Source: Prochlorococcus marinus str. MIT 9201
GTDB taxonomy: Bacteria > Cyanobacteriota > Cyanobacteriia > PCC-6307 > Cyanobiaceae
Reading direction: 5' to 3'
Length of the DNA: 64,000 nucleotides
NCBI RefSeq assembly: GCF_000759955.1
Contig: NZ_JNAL01000007.1
Coordinates: 150,647-214,646 of the forward strand
Part shown: positions 43,712 to 51,485 of the stretch, in pieces
Layout: the number at the start of each line of letters is the position of its first letter
How positions within the stretch are numbered: position 1 is the stretch's first letter
Notes under the pieces: model-generated
The model's input: only the letters and a program-made list of their open reading frames with translations
What the model was told of the DNA's origin: nothing
Database searches by the model: none
Made by a program: the position numbers and the translations under genes

Positions 43712-44044
43712 ATGCCTTATATAAATCTTTCTACTTCAGCAAAAATTGAGGATAAGAAAAAATTACTTGAAGAAATCTCAATATTTATTTCATCTTTAAC
43801 TAGTAAATCAAGAAGATTTGTAATGGCAAGATTAGATGATAATTGCGAAATGTATTTTGATGATTATTTACCTTCATGCTTTTTAGAAATTAAGTCAATA
43901 GGTTCTTTGAATCCTTCAGACATGGCAAAGCCAATTTCTGATTTTATACATGAGAAATTGGGAATTCCAATTGATAAGATTTATATTTCTTTCGAGGATG
44001 TCTCAGCTTCAATGTGGGCATGGAATGGAAGAACATTTGGATGA
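43712..44044 (+). CDS. MIF-like tautomerase (phenylpyruvate tautomerase family)
   Basis: A 110-residue trimeric-fold protein. After Met removal the catalytic Pro is the first residue (MPYINLSTSA), as in macrophage migration inhibitory factor and bacterial homologues. Later conserved blocks are FVMARLDDN, LEIKSIGSLNPSD and KIYISFEDVSASMWAWNGRTFG, the last being the family's terminal signature. Tautomerase activity on phenylpyruvate-like compounds is expected; the natural substrate in cyanobacteria is unknown. It lies two bases after a small basic gene and 29 bp before DUF1824, all on the plus strand. Confidence 0.9.
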   Translation: MPYINLSTSAKIEDKKKLLEEISIFISSLTSKSRRFVMARLDDNCEMYFDDYLPSCFLEIKSIGSLNPSDMAKPISDFIHEKLGIPIDKIYISFEDVSASMWAWNGRTFG

Positions 44045-44073
44045 CTAAATTGATTTTCTAGGTATTTATTAAG

Positions 44074-44460
44074 TTGGAAATAAATCAATTACATGATTTA
44101 AATAGTCTTAGATCAGCTCCTCAATTAAATAAATTACAAATAAAAAAATTACTAGAAGAACTTGAAGAAAATATTTTTAATGCCGATTGGATAACAATCG
44201 GAATAATGGCCCCCTCCGATTTAGATGCTATTGCTGCATTAAAATCAATTTCCAAAAAATATGCTTCTATTAAATTCAGCGATAAAGAACCCCTTGCTGC
44301 AAATGGAAGTGTTTTTTTAAAAGGTAATCAAAAAACAGGAAATGTTTTTATTAGATCTGAAAATGGTCTTGGAGTTGGAATTTTATTAACTTGTCAGTAT
44401 GATCATGAGTCTAGAGAAGCTAATACATTCGGACCATTGCCGTTGGATTTTTTTAACTAA
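44074..44460 (+). CDS. DUF1824 domain protein
   Basis: A 128-residue protein of the cyanobacterial DUF1824 family: LRSAPQLNKLQIKKLL near 12-27, DWITIGIMAPSDLDAIAALKSI near 39-60, KEPLAANGSVFLKGNQKTGNVFIR, and the terminal GLGVGILLTCQYDHES ... NTFGPLPLDFF. No signal or membrane helix. The start is TTG at 44074, since no ATG precedes the conserved start. Function is unknown, though the family is kept in nearly all cyanobacteria. It is placed between the tautomerase and glyQ on the same strand. Confidence 0.85.
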   Translation: MEINQLHDLNSLRSAPQLNKLQIKKLLEELEENIFNADWITIGIMAPSDLDAIAALKSISKKYASIKFSDKEPLAANGSVFLKGNQKTGNVFIRSENGLGVGILLTCQYDHESREANTFGPLPLDFFN

Positions 44461-44557
44461 TTAATCTTTAATTTATTTCTAATCATTTATATTTTTGAAA
44501 GAAGCTTTGTTATCATATTTTATGGAATTGCTTAAAATTTCTAAATTTCTTAAATAG

Positions 44558-45424
44558 ATGTTTTTTCAGGATATAATTCAAAACTTAAATAAATTTTGGT
44601 CTGAAGAAGGATGTTTAATAATGCAACCATATGATACTGAAAAGGGTGCTGGAACAATGAATCCGCACACTTTTTTAAGAGCTATTGGACCAGAACCTTG
44701 GAGTGTTGCATATGCAGAACCATGCAGGAGACCAACAGATGGAAGGTTTGGTGATAATCCTAATAGGGCCCAACATTACTTTCAATATCAAGTAATAATT
44801 AAACCTTCGCCAGATAAAATACAGGAAAAGTACTTAACATCCTTAGAATCTCTAGGAATTAATTGTAGAGATCATGACATAAGATTTGTAGAAGATAATT
44901 GGGAGTCTCCAACACTTGGTGCATGGGGAGTTGGCTGGGAAGTTTGGTTAGATGGAATGGAAGTCACTCAATTTACTTATTTTCAACAATGCGGTGGAGT
45001 TGACTGTAGTCCAGTTCCAATTGAAATAACTTACGGATTAGAGAGAATTGCAATGTTCTTACAAGATAAGGAAAGTATTTGGGATTTAAATTGGAACAAA
45101 AATTTGAAATATAGTGATATTTGGCTTCAATTTGAAAAAAGTCAATGTTCTTATAATTTCACTGAATCTAGTCCTGATAATCTCAGAAAATTATTTGAAC
45201 TTTACCAAACTGAGGCAAATAATTTAATAGAAAAAAAATTGACTTACCCCGCGCTCGATTTTGTTCTTAAATGTAGCCATACTTTTAATCTGCTTGATGC
45301 AAGAGGTGTTATTTCAGTTACAGATCGTGCTCAATACATTGAAAAGATTAGAAAATTAGCAAGGGAAGTTGCTTCATCTTGGATAGAGGAAAGAAAATTA
45401 ATGGAATTTCCATTAATTAAATAG
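44558..45424 (+). CDS. glyQ: Glycyl-tRNA synthetase alpha subunit
   Basis: Catalytic subunit of the two-subunit (alpha2beta2) glycyl-tRNA synthetase. At 288 residues it starts [19 protein letters not shown] and shows [34 protein letters not shown] and [25 protein letters not shown], which together define GlyQ. A conserved C-terminal helical region ends in [13 protein letters not shown]. The beta subunit gene is not in this window. Cyanobacteria normally keep glyQ and glyS apart. No oddities seen. Confidence 0.97.
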   Translation: MFFQDIIQNLNKFWSEEGCLIMQPYDTEKGAGTMNPHTFLRAIGPEPWSVAYAEPCRRPTDGRFGDNPNRAQHYFQYQVIIKPSPDKIQEKYLTSLESLGINCRDHDIRFVEDNWESPTLGAWGVGWEVWLDGMEVTQFTYFQQCGGVDCSPVPIEITYGLERIAMFLQDKESIWDLNWNKNLKYSDIWLQFEKSQCSYNFTESSPDNLRKLFELYQTEANNLIEKKLTYPALDFVLKCSHTFNLLDARGVISVTDRAQYIEKIRKLAREVASSWIEERKLMEFPLIK

Positions 45425-45525
45425 AAGAAACCTAATAAAACTGTCATAAAAAAGAATGAACAGTATAAAATGATACGCTGCTCTGAAACTTATATTCCTT
45501 TCTTTTTTTGTTACCCTCGATACAG

Positions 45526-45567
45526 TATAGTTACCCATTTCAGTGGGCTACTTTAGTGTGAGGTAAA
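45526..45567 (+). promoter_or_regulatory. Porin leader: candidate -10 box and ribosome-binding site
   Basis: TATAGT at 45526-45531 stands about 37 bases before the porin ATG and fits a -10 box; no clear -35 is seen. GAGG at 45560-45563, four bases upstream of the ATG, is an unusually good Shine-Dalgarno for this window, in keeping with strong expression. Confidence 0.4.
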
Positions 45568-46911
45568 ATGAAACTCTTCCAACAAATGTTGGTAGCAGGA
45601 GCATCTTTGAGTTTAATAACTCCATTAGCTGCTCAGGCTTCTGATGTTGTCAATATTGAAGAAATGAACAGCTACGCTCGTAGTCAAACAAAATCTTCAA
45701 GACTTGACAGTAATACATTCATTAACGAAGTTAGTGAAGACATAGCAAACCTTAAAGGTCGTGTTGATAGCCTTGAGGTAAGGCAAAATAATTTTGAGGC
45801 AGGTGGATTCTCAGATACTACAACTCTAGACGGTAAAGTTGTATTTACCACAGGTGCTCTTAGTTACGATGGTTCTGGTAGTGACACAGTTTCTAACGAA
45901 GCTGCTCTCTTCCAGTACATGTGGCAAGGAAACTTGAATACTAGCTTCACAGGCGATGACAATCTTTATGTAAGACTTAAAACAGGTAACGCAGGTTCTT
46001 GGACAAAGGATAAAGACCACGGTACTTATTTAAGTTCTGCTAAAGGAAACTCTAATGTTATCAAGGTTGATAAAATCTGGTATCAATTCCCTGTAGGAGA
46101 AAAGAATACTGTTTTTGTCGGTCCTATGATCGAAAACTACTACATGCATGGAACTACTCCATCAATCTATAAGCCAGTATTAAAAGCATTTACTCTTGGT
46201 GGTAATGGAGCTGCTTATGGTGCAAGTACTTCTCAAGGTGCAGGTTGGATTTATAAGGCAGATAATGGATTTGCGATAAGTTCAAACTTTACTTCTAAGT
46301 CAATGGGAACTAAGAAGGTTTATGATACTGCCACTGATGCAGATGGCAATGAAATCACTCTTTCAACTTACTCATACGCTAATACAGGAATTTTAACTGA
46401 CGAAACTCAAACTGCTTGGGCTACTCAAGTAGGTCTTACTAAAGATCAGTATGCGATTTCAGCAATCGTTAACCAAAAGTCTGCAGGCTGGGGAGATAGC
46501 TACTTTAGTACAGCTCGTGGTGATGATCGTAATAGCGACGACAGCACTAACATTGGTTTAAGAGCTTGGTGGAGACCATCAGAGACTGGTACTGCAATTC
46601 CTGAAGTTTCATTCGGTTATGATACTTCATCATTGGATGGTTATGACGATGATGACACTACTAATGCCTATTTCGTAGGTCTAACCTGGAAAGATACCTT
46701 CAATGCTGATGATCGTATCGGTGTAGCTTTCGGTCAACCTCAACAAAATGAGGGTGAGGACGAAGATGCATTCATGTGGGAAGCATATTATGGTTTCAAG
46801 GTTAACGACTCAGTAACAGTAACTCCAGCAATTTTCGGAGCATCAAATGCTAACGGAACTGACGGAGAAGACTATACTGGTGCAGTAATCGAAACACAGT
46901 TTAAGTTCTAA
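45568..46911 (+). CDS. som: Outer-membrane porin, Som/iron-uptake-porin type
   Basis: A 447-residue outer-membrane protein. It has an N-terminal signal peptide (MKLFQQMLVAGASLSLITPLAAQA, cleaved after AQA), then a short domain with SYARSQ and coiled-coil-like LKGRVDSLEVRQ that resembles the SLH-type region of cyanobacterial porins. It ends as a beta-barrel of alternating hydrophobic and polar strands with a final strand IETQFKF, closing on Phe as outer-membrane proteins do. The family gives general passage of small solutes, including inorganic ions. Codon use looks tuned for high expression. Promoter, GAGG site and terminator are all clear, and a decayed second copy follows. Confidence 0.9.
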   Translation: MKLFQQMLVAGASLSLITPLAAQASDVVNIEEMNSYARSQTKSSRLDSNTFINEVSEDIANLKGRVDSLEVRQNNFEAGGFSDTTTLDGKVVFTTGALSYDGSGSDTVSNEAALFQYMWQGNLNTSFTGDDNLYVRLKTGNAGSWTKDKDHGTYLSSAKGNSNVIKVDKIWYQFPVGEKNTVFVGPMIENYYMHGTTPSIYKPVLKAFTLGGNGAAYGASTSQGAGWIYKADNGFAISSNFTSKSMGTKKVYDTATDADGNEITLSTYSYANTGILTDETQTAWATQVGLTKDQYAISAIVNQKSAGWGDSYFSTARGDDRNSDDSTNIGLRAWWRPSETGTAIPEVSFGYDTSSLDGYDDDDTTNAYFVGLTWKDTFNADDRIGVAFGQPQQNEGEDEDAFMWEAYYGFKVNDSVTVTPAIFGASNANGTDGEDYTGAVIETQFKF

Positions 46912-46929
46912 ACGAATTTTTAAATTCAT

Positions 46930-46960
46930 AAAAAAACACCCTGTTAGGGTGTTTTTTTTT
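46930..46960 (+). terminator. Rho-independent terminator of the porin gene
   Basis: ACACCCT pairs with AGGGTGT across a GTT loop, followed by a run of nine T. It starts about 20 bases after the porin stop. A closely similar hairpin occurs again at 47084-47114 as part of a repeated tail. Confidence 0.9.
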
Positions 46961-46977
46961 ATTTATTAATATTTAAA

Positions 46978-47083
46978 ACCATTATCTGTGGGAGTAACGA
47001 ATGCCAACAGATTAAACTGGTGAAGAATTATATTAGTCCCTAATTGAAAAATAGTTTAAGTTCTAAACGAATCTTAAATTCCA
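46978..47083 (+). pseudogene. Relic of the 3' end of a second porin gene
   Basis: The stretch from about 46991 resembles the last 100 bases of the intact porin: GGAGTAACGAATGCCAACAGA matches the intact GGAGCATCAAATGCTAACGGA at 16 of 21 positions, ACTGGTG recurs, and AGTTTAAGTTCTAAACGAA (47053-47071) is identical to the porin's final codons, stop and first untranslated bases (46898-46916). The frame is broken by stops and a deletion. This indicates a tandem porin copy that has been lost except for its tail and terminator. Confidence 0.75.
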
Positions 47084-47114
47084 TAAAAAAACACCCTTTA
47101 TAGGGTGTCTTTTA
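47084..47114 (+). terminator. Second copy of the porin terminator
   Basis: ACACCCT and AGGGTGT pair around a TTAT loop, followed by CTTTTATT. The preceding bases AAATTC(C)ATAAAAAA repeat those before the first porin terminator. It now lies 21 bp beyond the stop of the minus-strand gene at 47135-47374 and may serve that gene. Confidence 0.7.
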
Positions 47115-47134
47115 TTAATTATAATTTTCATCAT

Positions 47135-47374
47135 TTACCAGCAGTTTTCTCCCTCCCCAATAGGTATACATGCGCTTGATTTGGCAGCTTCATCAGCTAA
47201 TTTTTGTGCAGCATCATCTAGAACAAAATCTGCATTAATAGGCATATCTGTATTCCACTCTTTAAGTCCTCCCATATCATTTTCACCTGCTTTTACAGAA
47301 AAATCATCTGAGGCGGCAATTGAAAGAGCACTTGTTGCAGCTATAAATAATGCTATCGAACTTCTTTTTGGCAT
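47135..47374 (-). CDS. Small exported protein of unknown function
   Basis: A 79-residue protein with a signal peptide (MPKRSSIALFIAATSALSIAAS) and a predicted mature part of about 57 residues: acidic, with a GLKEWNTDMPINADFVLDDAAQKL segment (read in parts) and two Cys near the end (SSACIPIGEGENCW) that could form a disulfide. It lies between the porin relic and the piuC-like gene on the minus strand. I know no named homologue. The signal is convincing, so it is likely real and periplasmic or outside the cell. Confidence 0.65.
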   Translation of the reverse strand: MPKRSSIALFIAATSALSIAASDDFSVKAGENDMGGLKEWNTDMPINADFVLDDAAQKLADEAAKSSACIPIGEGENCW

Positions 47375-47449
47375 TTAATACTAAAATAACTCATTTAATA
47401 TTCTAAATATTTCTAGATCAATTTTCTATTCGATGTATAAAATGATTCT

Positions 47450-48115
47450 TTAATTACCTAGCAATCTAAGAAGGTTTGAATAAGACTTAAAAATAAGATC
47501 AAGTTCCTCCGATCTTCCATATTTAGCCAACAAACTTTTAGCCCCAGCATCAAGATCAAATAAATATTCTCTTTCTTCTATTGATTTAATGTAGCTTTCA
47601 ATCCAACCTACGCATACTACTCTTTCTCCAGTTTTTACTTCTTTAACTGAATGTAAAAAAGTACTAGGATAAATAATCATTTGACCTGCATCTAGCTTGA
47701 ATTCTTTTTCTGAATTAAGTGTTTCGATAACTAATTCTCCCCCTTCATAATTTTCTTTATTAGTTAAGGAAATAGTAAAGGATAAATCTGACCTACCTGT
47801 TGACATAAAAGGATTATCAATATGCCTCCCATAACCCATATTCTGTGATGACTTAGTAAACATTATTCCATGAATTATTTTTGGTAACGAAAAACTCTTA
47901 ATGAGTTGATTTTCCAGGATCCTTTTTTTTATTAACTGAGAGTATTTCTTTGAAATTTCTGAATTTCTATTTAATTGCAAATTATTTTTTACTTTAGAAG
48001 CATGACTTCCAGCTGTTTTTTTTCCATCTTCCCAAAGATTATTTTGGTCATTGACAGTTTTAATTAATATTTCTATTTCTTCTTCGTTTAGTAACTGGAG
48101 CGTTAAATAATTCAT
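47450..48115 (-). CDS. Fe(II)/2-oxoglutarate-dependent dioxygenase, PiuC/PKHD type
   Basis: The 221-residue protein has the double-stranded beta-helix core with the metal triad H98xD100 (GYGRHIDNPF) and H155 (STFLHSV), and a 2-oxoglutarate-binding Arg165 in TGERVVCVGW. The GGELVIE and AGQMIIYPS blocks match PiuC/YbiX. In other bacteria this family is iron-regulated and placed next to outer-membrane iron receptors; its substrate is not known. Here it is divergent from the FutA/IdiA iron-binding protein gene with 93 bp between, which supports a role in iron homeostasis. The call is secure; the role is by association. Confidence 0.9.
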   Translation of the reverse strand: MNYLTLQLLNEEEIEILIKTVNDQNNLWEDGKKTAGSHASKVKNNLQLNRNSEISKKYSQLIKKRILENQLIKSFSLPKIIHGIMFTKSSQNMGYGRHIDNPFMSTGRSDLSFTISLTNKENYEGGELVIETLNSEKEFKLDAGQMIIYPSTFLHSVKEVKTGERVVCVGWIESYIKSIEEREYLFDLDAGAKSLLAKYGRSEELDLIFKSYSNLLRLLGN

Positions 48116-48132
48116 GCTGGATATAAAAAATG

Positions 48133-48192
48133 TTACATGTAAGTGTATAGAAAATATCTTTAAGGATTTTTAGGCTTTATCTATATATAAAG
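48133..48192. promoter_or_regulatory. Candidate operator region between piuC-like and futA/idiA genes
   Basis: The divergent intergenic region holds a perfect 10-base palindrome TTACATGTAA (48133-48142) near the dioxygenase start and an 18-base imperfect palindrome CTTTATCTATATATAAAG (48175-48192) near the iron-binding protein start. Either could bind a regulator such as Fur. AT-rich DNA makes chance palindromes common, so this is tentative. Confidence 0.35.
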
Positions 48193-48208
48193 TAACCATA
48201 GATACTAT

Positions 48209-49240
48209 TTGATAAAAGTGCAAAAACTAAAAAAGATACTTTACTCAGCTTTGACGTTTACTTTTTTATTTAATTTAAATATACCTCTAAGTGCGATGGA
48301 AAAAGAGGTGAAGGTTTATTCTGGGAGGCATTATAATACTGATAGGGGAGTTTATAAGAAATTTGCGGAAGAAACAGGAATAAAGGTAAGGCTTATCGAA
48401 GCCGCAGGTATATCCTTAATCGAAAGGTTGAAAAGGGAGGGAAAGAATTCTCAAGCAGATTTAATATTGCTTGTTGATGCAGCAAGAATTACTAATGCTG
48501 CAAAGGCTGGACTACTTCAAAGTATAGAATCATCCTCTCTAGAAAATGATGTACCCAATGGTTTAAAAGATAGGGGTAAAGAATGGTATGCACTAACTCG
48601 AAGAGTAAGAGTAATGGTGGCGAACCCAAAGGTTGTTGATCTAAATAAGATTAAAGATTATACAGATTTAGCTGATCCATCATTAAAAGGCAAAGTTTGC
48701 TTAAGAAATAGAAAGAGTCCATATAATCAATCTTTAGTCGCTAATCAAATAGTTAATAAAGGTGAATCAGAAACTAAAGCTTGGTTAAGTGGAATGATCT
48801 CTAATGTTTCTCAACCTTTTTTTCCAGGAGATATTTCGATAATAAGAGCAGTCTCTAAGAAAAAATGTGGTGTAGGAATTGTTAATCACTACTATGTAGC
48901 GAGAATGTTAGCAGGTGTTAATGGTAGGAGAGATGCTTTATATGCAAAAAAAACATCAGTCATCACTCCTAATCCAGCGCATGTAAATATTAGTGCTGGA
49001 GGTGTGGCAAAATATGCTTCAAATAAAAAAGAAGCTATTAAGCTACTTGAATATTTAGCATCTCCACAAGGAAGTAAAGGTCTAGCTGCTCCAACTTTTG
49101 AACATCCACTGAAAGAAGTTAATCAAAATCCAATAGTTAAAGACTTTGGAGAATTTACTTCTGATTCGGTAACCGTAGAAGATCTAGGAAACTATAACTC
49201 TTTAGCAATAAAAATGATGAAAGATTCAGGTTGGGATTAA
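48209..49240 (+). CDS. idiA: Iron(III) ABC transporter substrate-binding protein (FutA/IdiA-like)
   Basis: Periplasmic ferric-iron-binding protein of 343 residues. It has a signal peptide (KKILYSALTFTFLFNLNIPLSA) with cleavage before MEKEV, then VYSGRHYNTDRGVYKKFAEETG, and the Tyr-rich iron-ligand block NHYYVARML in the C-terminal half. Both are typical of FutA/IdiA, which feed the FutBC permease and protect photosystem II under iron stress. The start is TTG at 48209, or GTG three codons on; both leave the signal intact. The permease and ATPase genes are not in the window. Divergent from the PiuC-like gene. Confidence 0.92.
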   Translation: MIKVQKLKKILYSALTFTFLFNLNIPLSAMEKEVKVYSGRHYNTDRGVYKKFAEETGIKVRLIEAAGISLIERLKREGKNSQADLILLVDAARITNAAKAGLLQSIESSSLENDVPNGLKDRGKEWYALTRRVRVMVANPKVVDLNKIKDYTDLADPSLKGKVCLRNRKSPYNQSLVANQIVNKGESETKAWLSGMISNVSQPFFPGDISIIRAVSKKKCGVGIVNHYYVARMLAGVNGRRDALYAKKTSVITPNPAHVNISAGGVAKYASNKKEAIKLLEYLASPQGSKGLAAPTFEHPLKEVNQNPIVKDFGEFTSDSVTVEDLGNYNSLAIKMMKDSGWD

Positions 49241-49301
49241 AAATTAAGAAAATTAGATAGATCAACATTTTCTCATTTATGCCAACCATAATTAATAGAA
49301 G

Positions 49302-49386
49302 GGAGAGGTGGCTGAGTGGTTGAAAGCGAACGATTCGAAATCGTTTAATAGGCAACTATTCGTGGGTTCGAATCCCACCCTCTCCG
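49302..49386 (+). tRNA. tRNA-Ser (anticodon CGA)
   Basis: An 85-base class II tRNA with acceptor GGAGAGG / CCTCTCC, discriminator G, a D arm TGGCTGAGTGGTTGAAAG, anticodon loop TTCGAAA in the stem CGAT/ATCG, a long variable arm (TTAATAGGCAACTATTCG) and the T arm GGGTTCGAATCCC. The anticodon CGA reads TCG. CCA is not encoded. It follows the iron-binding protein gene and is followed by a short tandem repeat. Confidence 0.97.
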
Positions 49387-49492
49387 TTGATTTCTTTTTG
49401 GAATAGTTTTTTTGTTGAAAATTAAGTATTTGCAGTAACTTTGATAATCAATAATTACTTTGATTTTATGAAAATCCAATCATATTGATTAA

Positions 49493-49530
49493 ATGTGTTG
49501 TGGGATGTGTTGTGAGATGTGTTGTGGGAT
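49493..49530 (+). repeat. Three tandem copies of a 12-base unit
   Basis: The unit ATGTGTTGTGGG is repeated three times back to back with one change (GAG for GGG in the middle copy), about 107 bases past tRNA-Ser. Read in frame it would give Met-Cys-Cys-Gly/Glu repeats at the start of a 34-codon frame that ends at 49597. No evidence that this frame is translated. The 49387-49641 gap holds nothing else recognisable. Confidence 0.7.
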
Positions 49531-49641
49531 TATCAACTATGAGTTGGTTTACCATTCCCTATATTTCCCATATAAGCACATATGGACTAAATTCTAATTC
49601 TAGACTCTCCGTAAAATTTTTTTTATGAAATAGTTAAGAAT

Positions 49642-49893
49642 TTAATTTTCCCAAAAAGGATCTGTAGTAAGTGAAACATTTAATATTCGTTCTTTTTTAC
49701 TTTTAATATTTGTAATACAAGCTCTCACAGTTTCTCCATTCACATCAATTTCGCAAGCTCCGCAACTTCCTGTTAAACAACCCGCAGGAATTTTTAAGCC
49801 TGCCTTTTCTGCTGCTGCAAACCAGTCATCTCCCTCTGAGGCATATGTCTCGATATTATTAGGCCATGAAATTTTAATGATTAATTTATTCAA
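49642..49893 (-). CDS. 2Fe-2S plant-type ferredoxin
   Basis: An 83-residue electron carrier. The cluster ligands are seen as CLTGSCGACEID (Cys at about 39, 44 and 47, the CxxxxCxxC pattern) with a fourth Cys near 59 in VRACI. It lacks the long N-terminal section of PetF and begins MNKLIIKISWPNNIE, so it is a distinct, minor ferredoxin. Its ATG overlaps the cobQ stop by four bases, so translation is probably coupled. A redox role in cobalamin-type corrinoid synthesis is suggested by position. This is an inference. Confidence 0.88.
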   Translation of the reverse strand: MNKLIIKISWPNNIETYASEGDDWFAAAEKAGLKIPAGCLTGSCGACEIDVNGETVRACITNIKSKKERILNVSLTTDPFWEN

Positions 49894-51419
49894 TTTAATA
49901 AAGATGAAATGGTAATATGTTTGTCAAATTCATTGGCAAGATTATCAATAATTGATTCTCTTTTAATTTTATAAGATCTTGTTTTTTTTTCTAATGCGGG
50001 CAATTTTTTTCTCTTTCTTATCAAATTAATATATTGATCTCTCCAAATATCATTTTCAAAGATTCCATGAATGTATGTGGCAGCGATAGTCCCACCTTTT
50101 TTATTTTCTTTATACCAACCTAGATTGATGTCTCTGAAGATAGGGTTAATCTTTAATGAGTTTTGAGTACTATCTAATTCGGTTTGCCCATTGTGAATTT
50201 CAAATCCATTAATTTTGGATTGGCATGGCCAAAAAGATTCTGAGCTGATTTGACGTGTTAATTTTTTCTCAATGAAAGTGGTTTTTAATGGAAGTAATCC
50301 AATGCCTCTAATCTTTTGTCCTGACGGGTTTTTCGAGCCCTCTTTTAAAAAAGGATCTTCAAGTATTGTGCCTAACATTTGTAAACCTCCACAAATGCCA
50401 ATAATATGCCCATTATTTTCTGAATATTCTCTTATATCCTGTGATAAACCTGAGTTATCAAGAAATATTTGATCTTTAATAGTTTGTTTACTCCCAGGAA
50501 TAATAATAAAATCATAATTTTTCAGGTTTTGCGATTCTTTAACCCATTCAATAAATATTGACTCTTCATTTTCCAATGGGTCAAAGTCTGAGAAGTTACT
50601 TATAGATGGCAATTTTATTATTCCAACTTTTATTTCGGGATATTTGGAAATCGATTTTTTTTCTAATAAATCCAGAGAATCTTCAGGAGGAAATGTATCA
50701 TTCAACCAGGGCACAATCCCAATAACAGGAATTTTCGTTTTACTCTCAATCCATTTTTTACCTTCTTCAAATAATGAAAGGTCTCCTCTGAATCTATTTA
50801 TAATTATTCCCTTAATAAGTTTTTTTTCTTCAGGTTTCATGAGTTCAAGTGTCCCAATTATTTGTGCGAATACACCTCCTCTCTCAATATCAGTAACTAA
50901 AATGCAATTTGCATTTAGATACTTTGCAACTCTTAAATTAGTGAGGTCTCTATGAATCAAATTCATTTCTACTGGACTTCCAGCTCCTTCAATAATTAAA
51001 CGGCAATTTGGACTTTTTTTATAAATAGAACTCAGACTTTTTTTAATTACTTCCCAACCTGGAATAAACCAATCTTTATAGTAATTTTTAGCAGTTGTTA
51101 TTCCTATACTTTTGCCAAGGTGTATAACCTCACTTATTGAATTGCCTTGTGGTTTTAATAAAATAGGATTCATCTCTGCAGAAGGATTAATACCACAAGC
51201 AAAAGCTTGAAGAGCTTGTGAATATGCCATCTCTCCACCATCCCAATCAACCCAAGCGTTGTTACTCATATTTTGACCTTTAAAAGGTATTGGATCTTCC
51301 CCTGAATTTTTAAGAATTCTGCAAATAGCAGTAACCGTTAATGATTTACCTGCTCCACTGGAAGTGCCCAGGACCATTATTGGTTTCTTACTTTTATTTA
51401 ATTTCGTATCTAATTCCAT
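49890..51419 (-). CDS. cobQ: Cobyric acid synthase
   Basis: Glutamine-dependent enzyme that amidates four side chains of adenosylcobyrinate a,c-diamide in pseudocobalamin synthesis. The 509-residue protein has the P-loop GTSSGAGKS at 18-26, a NMSNNAWVDWDGGEMAYSQALQA block (shortened by family reading), GAGSPVEMN, and a C-terminal class I glutamine amidotransferase domain with the nucleophile in GICGGLQMLG. The full domain order and length match CobQ. Followed at once by the ferredoxin gene, overlapping by four bases. Divergent from maf. Confidence 0.96.
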   Translation of the reverse strand: MELDTKLNKSKKPIMVLGTSSGAGKSLTVTAICRILKNSGEDPIPFKGQNMSNNAWVDWDGGEMAYSQALQAFACGINPSAEMNPILLKPQGNSISEVIHLGKSIGITTAKNYYKDWFIPGWEVIKKSLSSIYKKSPNCRLIIEGAGSPVEMNLIHRDLTNLRVAKYLNANCILVTDIERGGVFAQIIGTLELMKPEEKKLIKGIIINRFRGDLSLFEEGKKWIESKTKIPVIGIVPWLNDTFPPEDSLDLLEKKSISKYPEIKVGIIKLPSISNFSDFDPLENEESIFIEWVKESQNLKNYDFIIIPGSKQTIKDQIFLDNSGLSQDIREYSENNGHIIGICGGLQMLGTILEDPFLKEGSKNPSGQKIRGIGLLPLKTTFIEKKLTRQISSESFWPCQSKINGFEIHNGQTELDSTQNSLKINPIFRDINLGWYKENKKGGTIAATYIHGIFENDIWRDQYINLIRKRKKLPALEKKTRSYKIKRESIIDNLANEFDKHITISSLLN

Positions 51420-51485
51420 TGGTAATTAATATTAATTTTGAAATTTATTAACTAGTAAATTGAATTATAATTTGGTAAAAAATTT

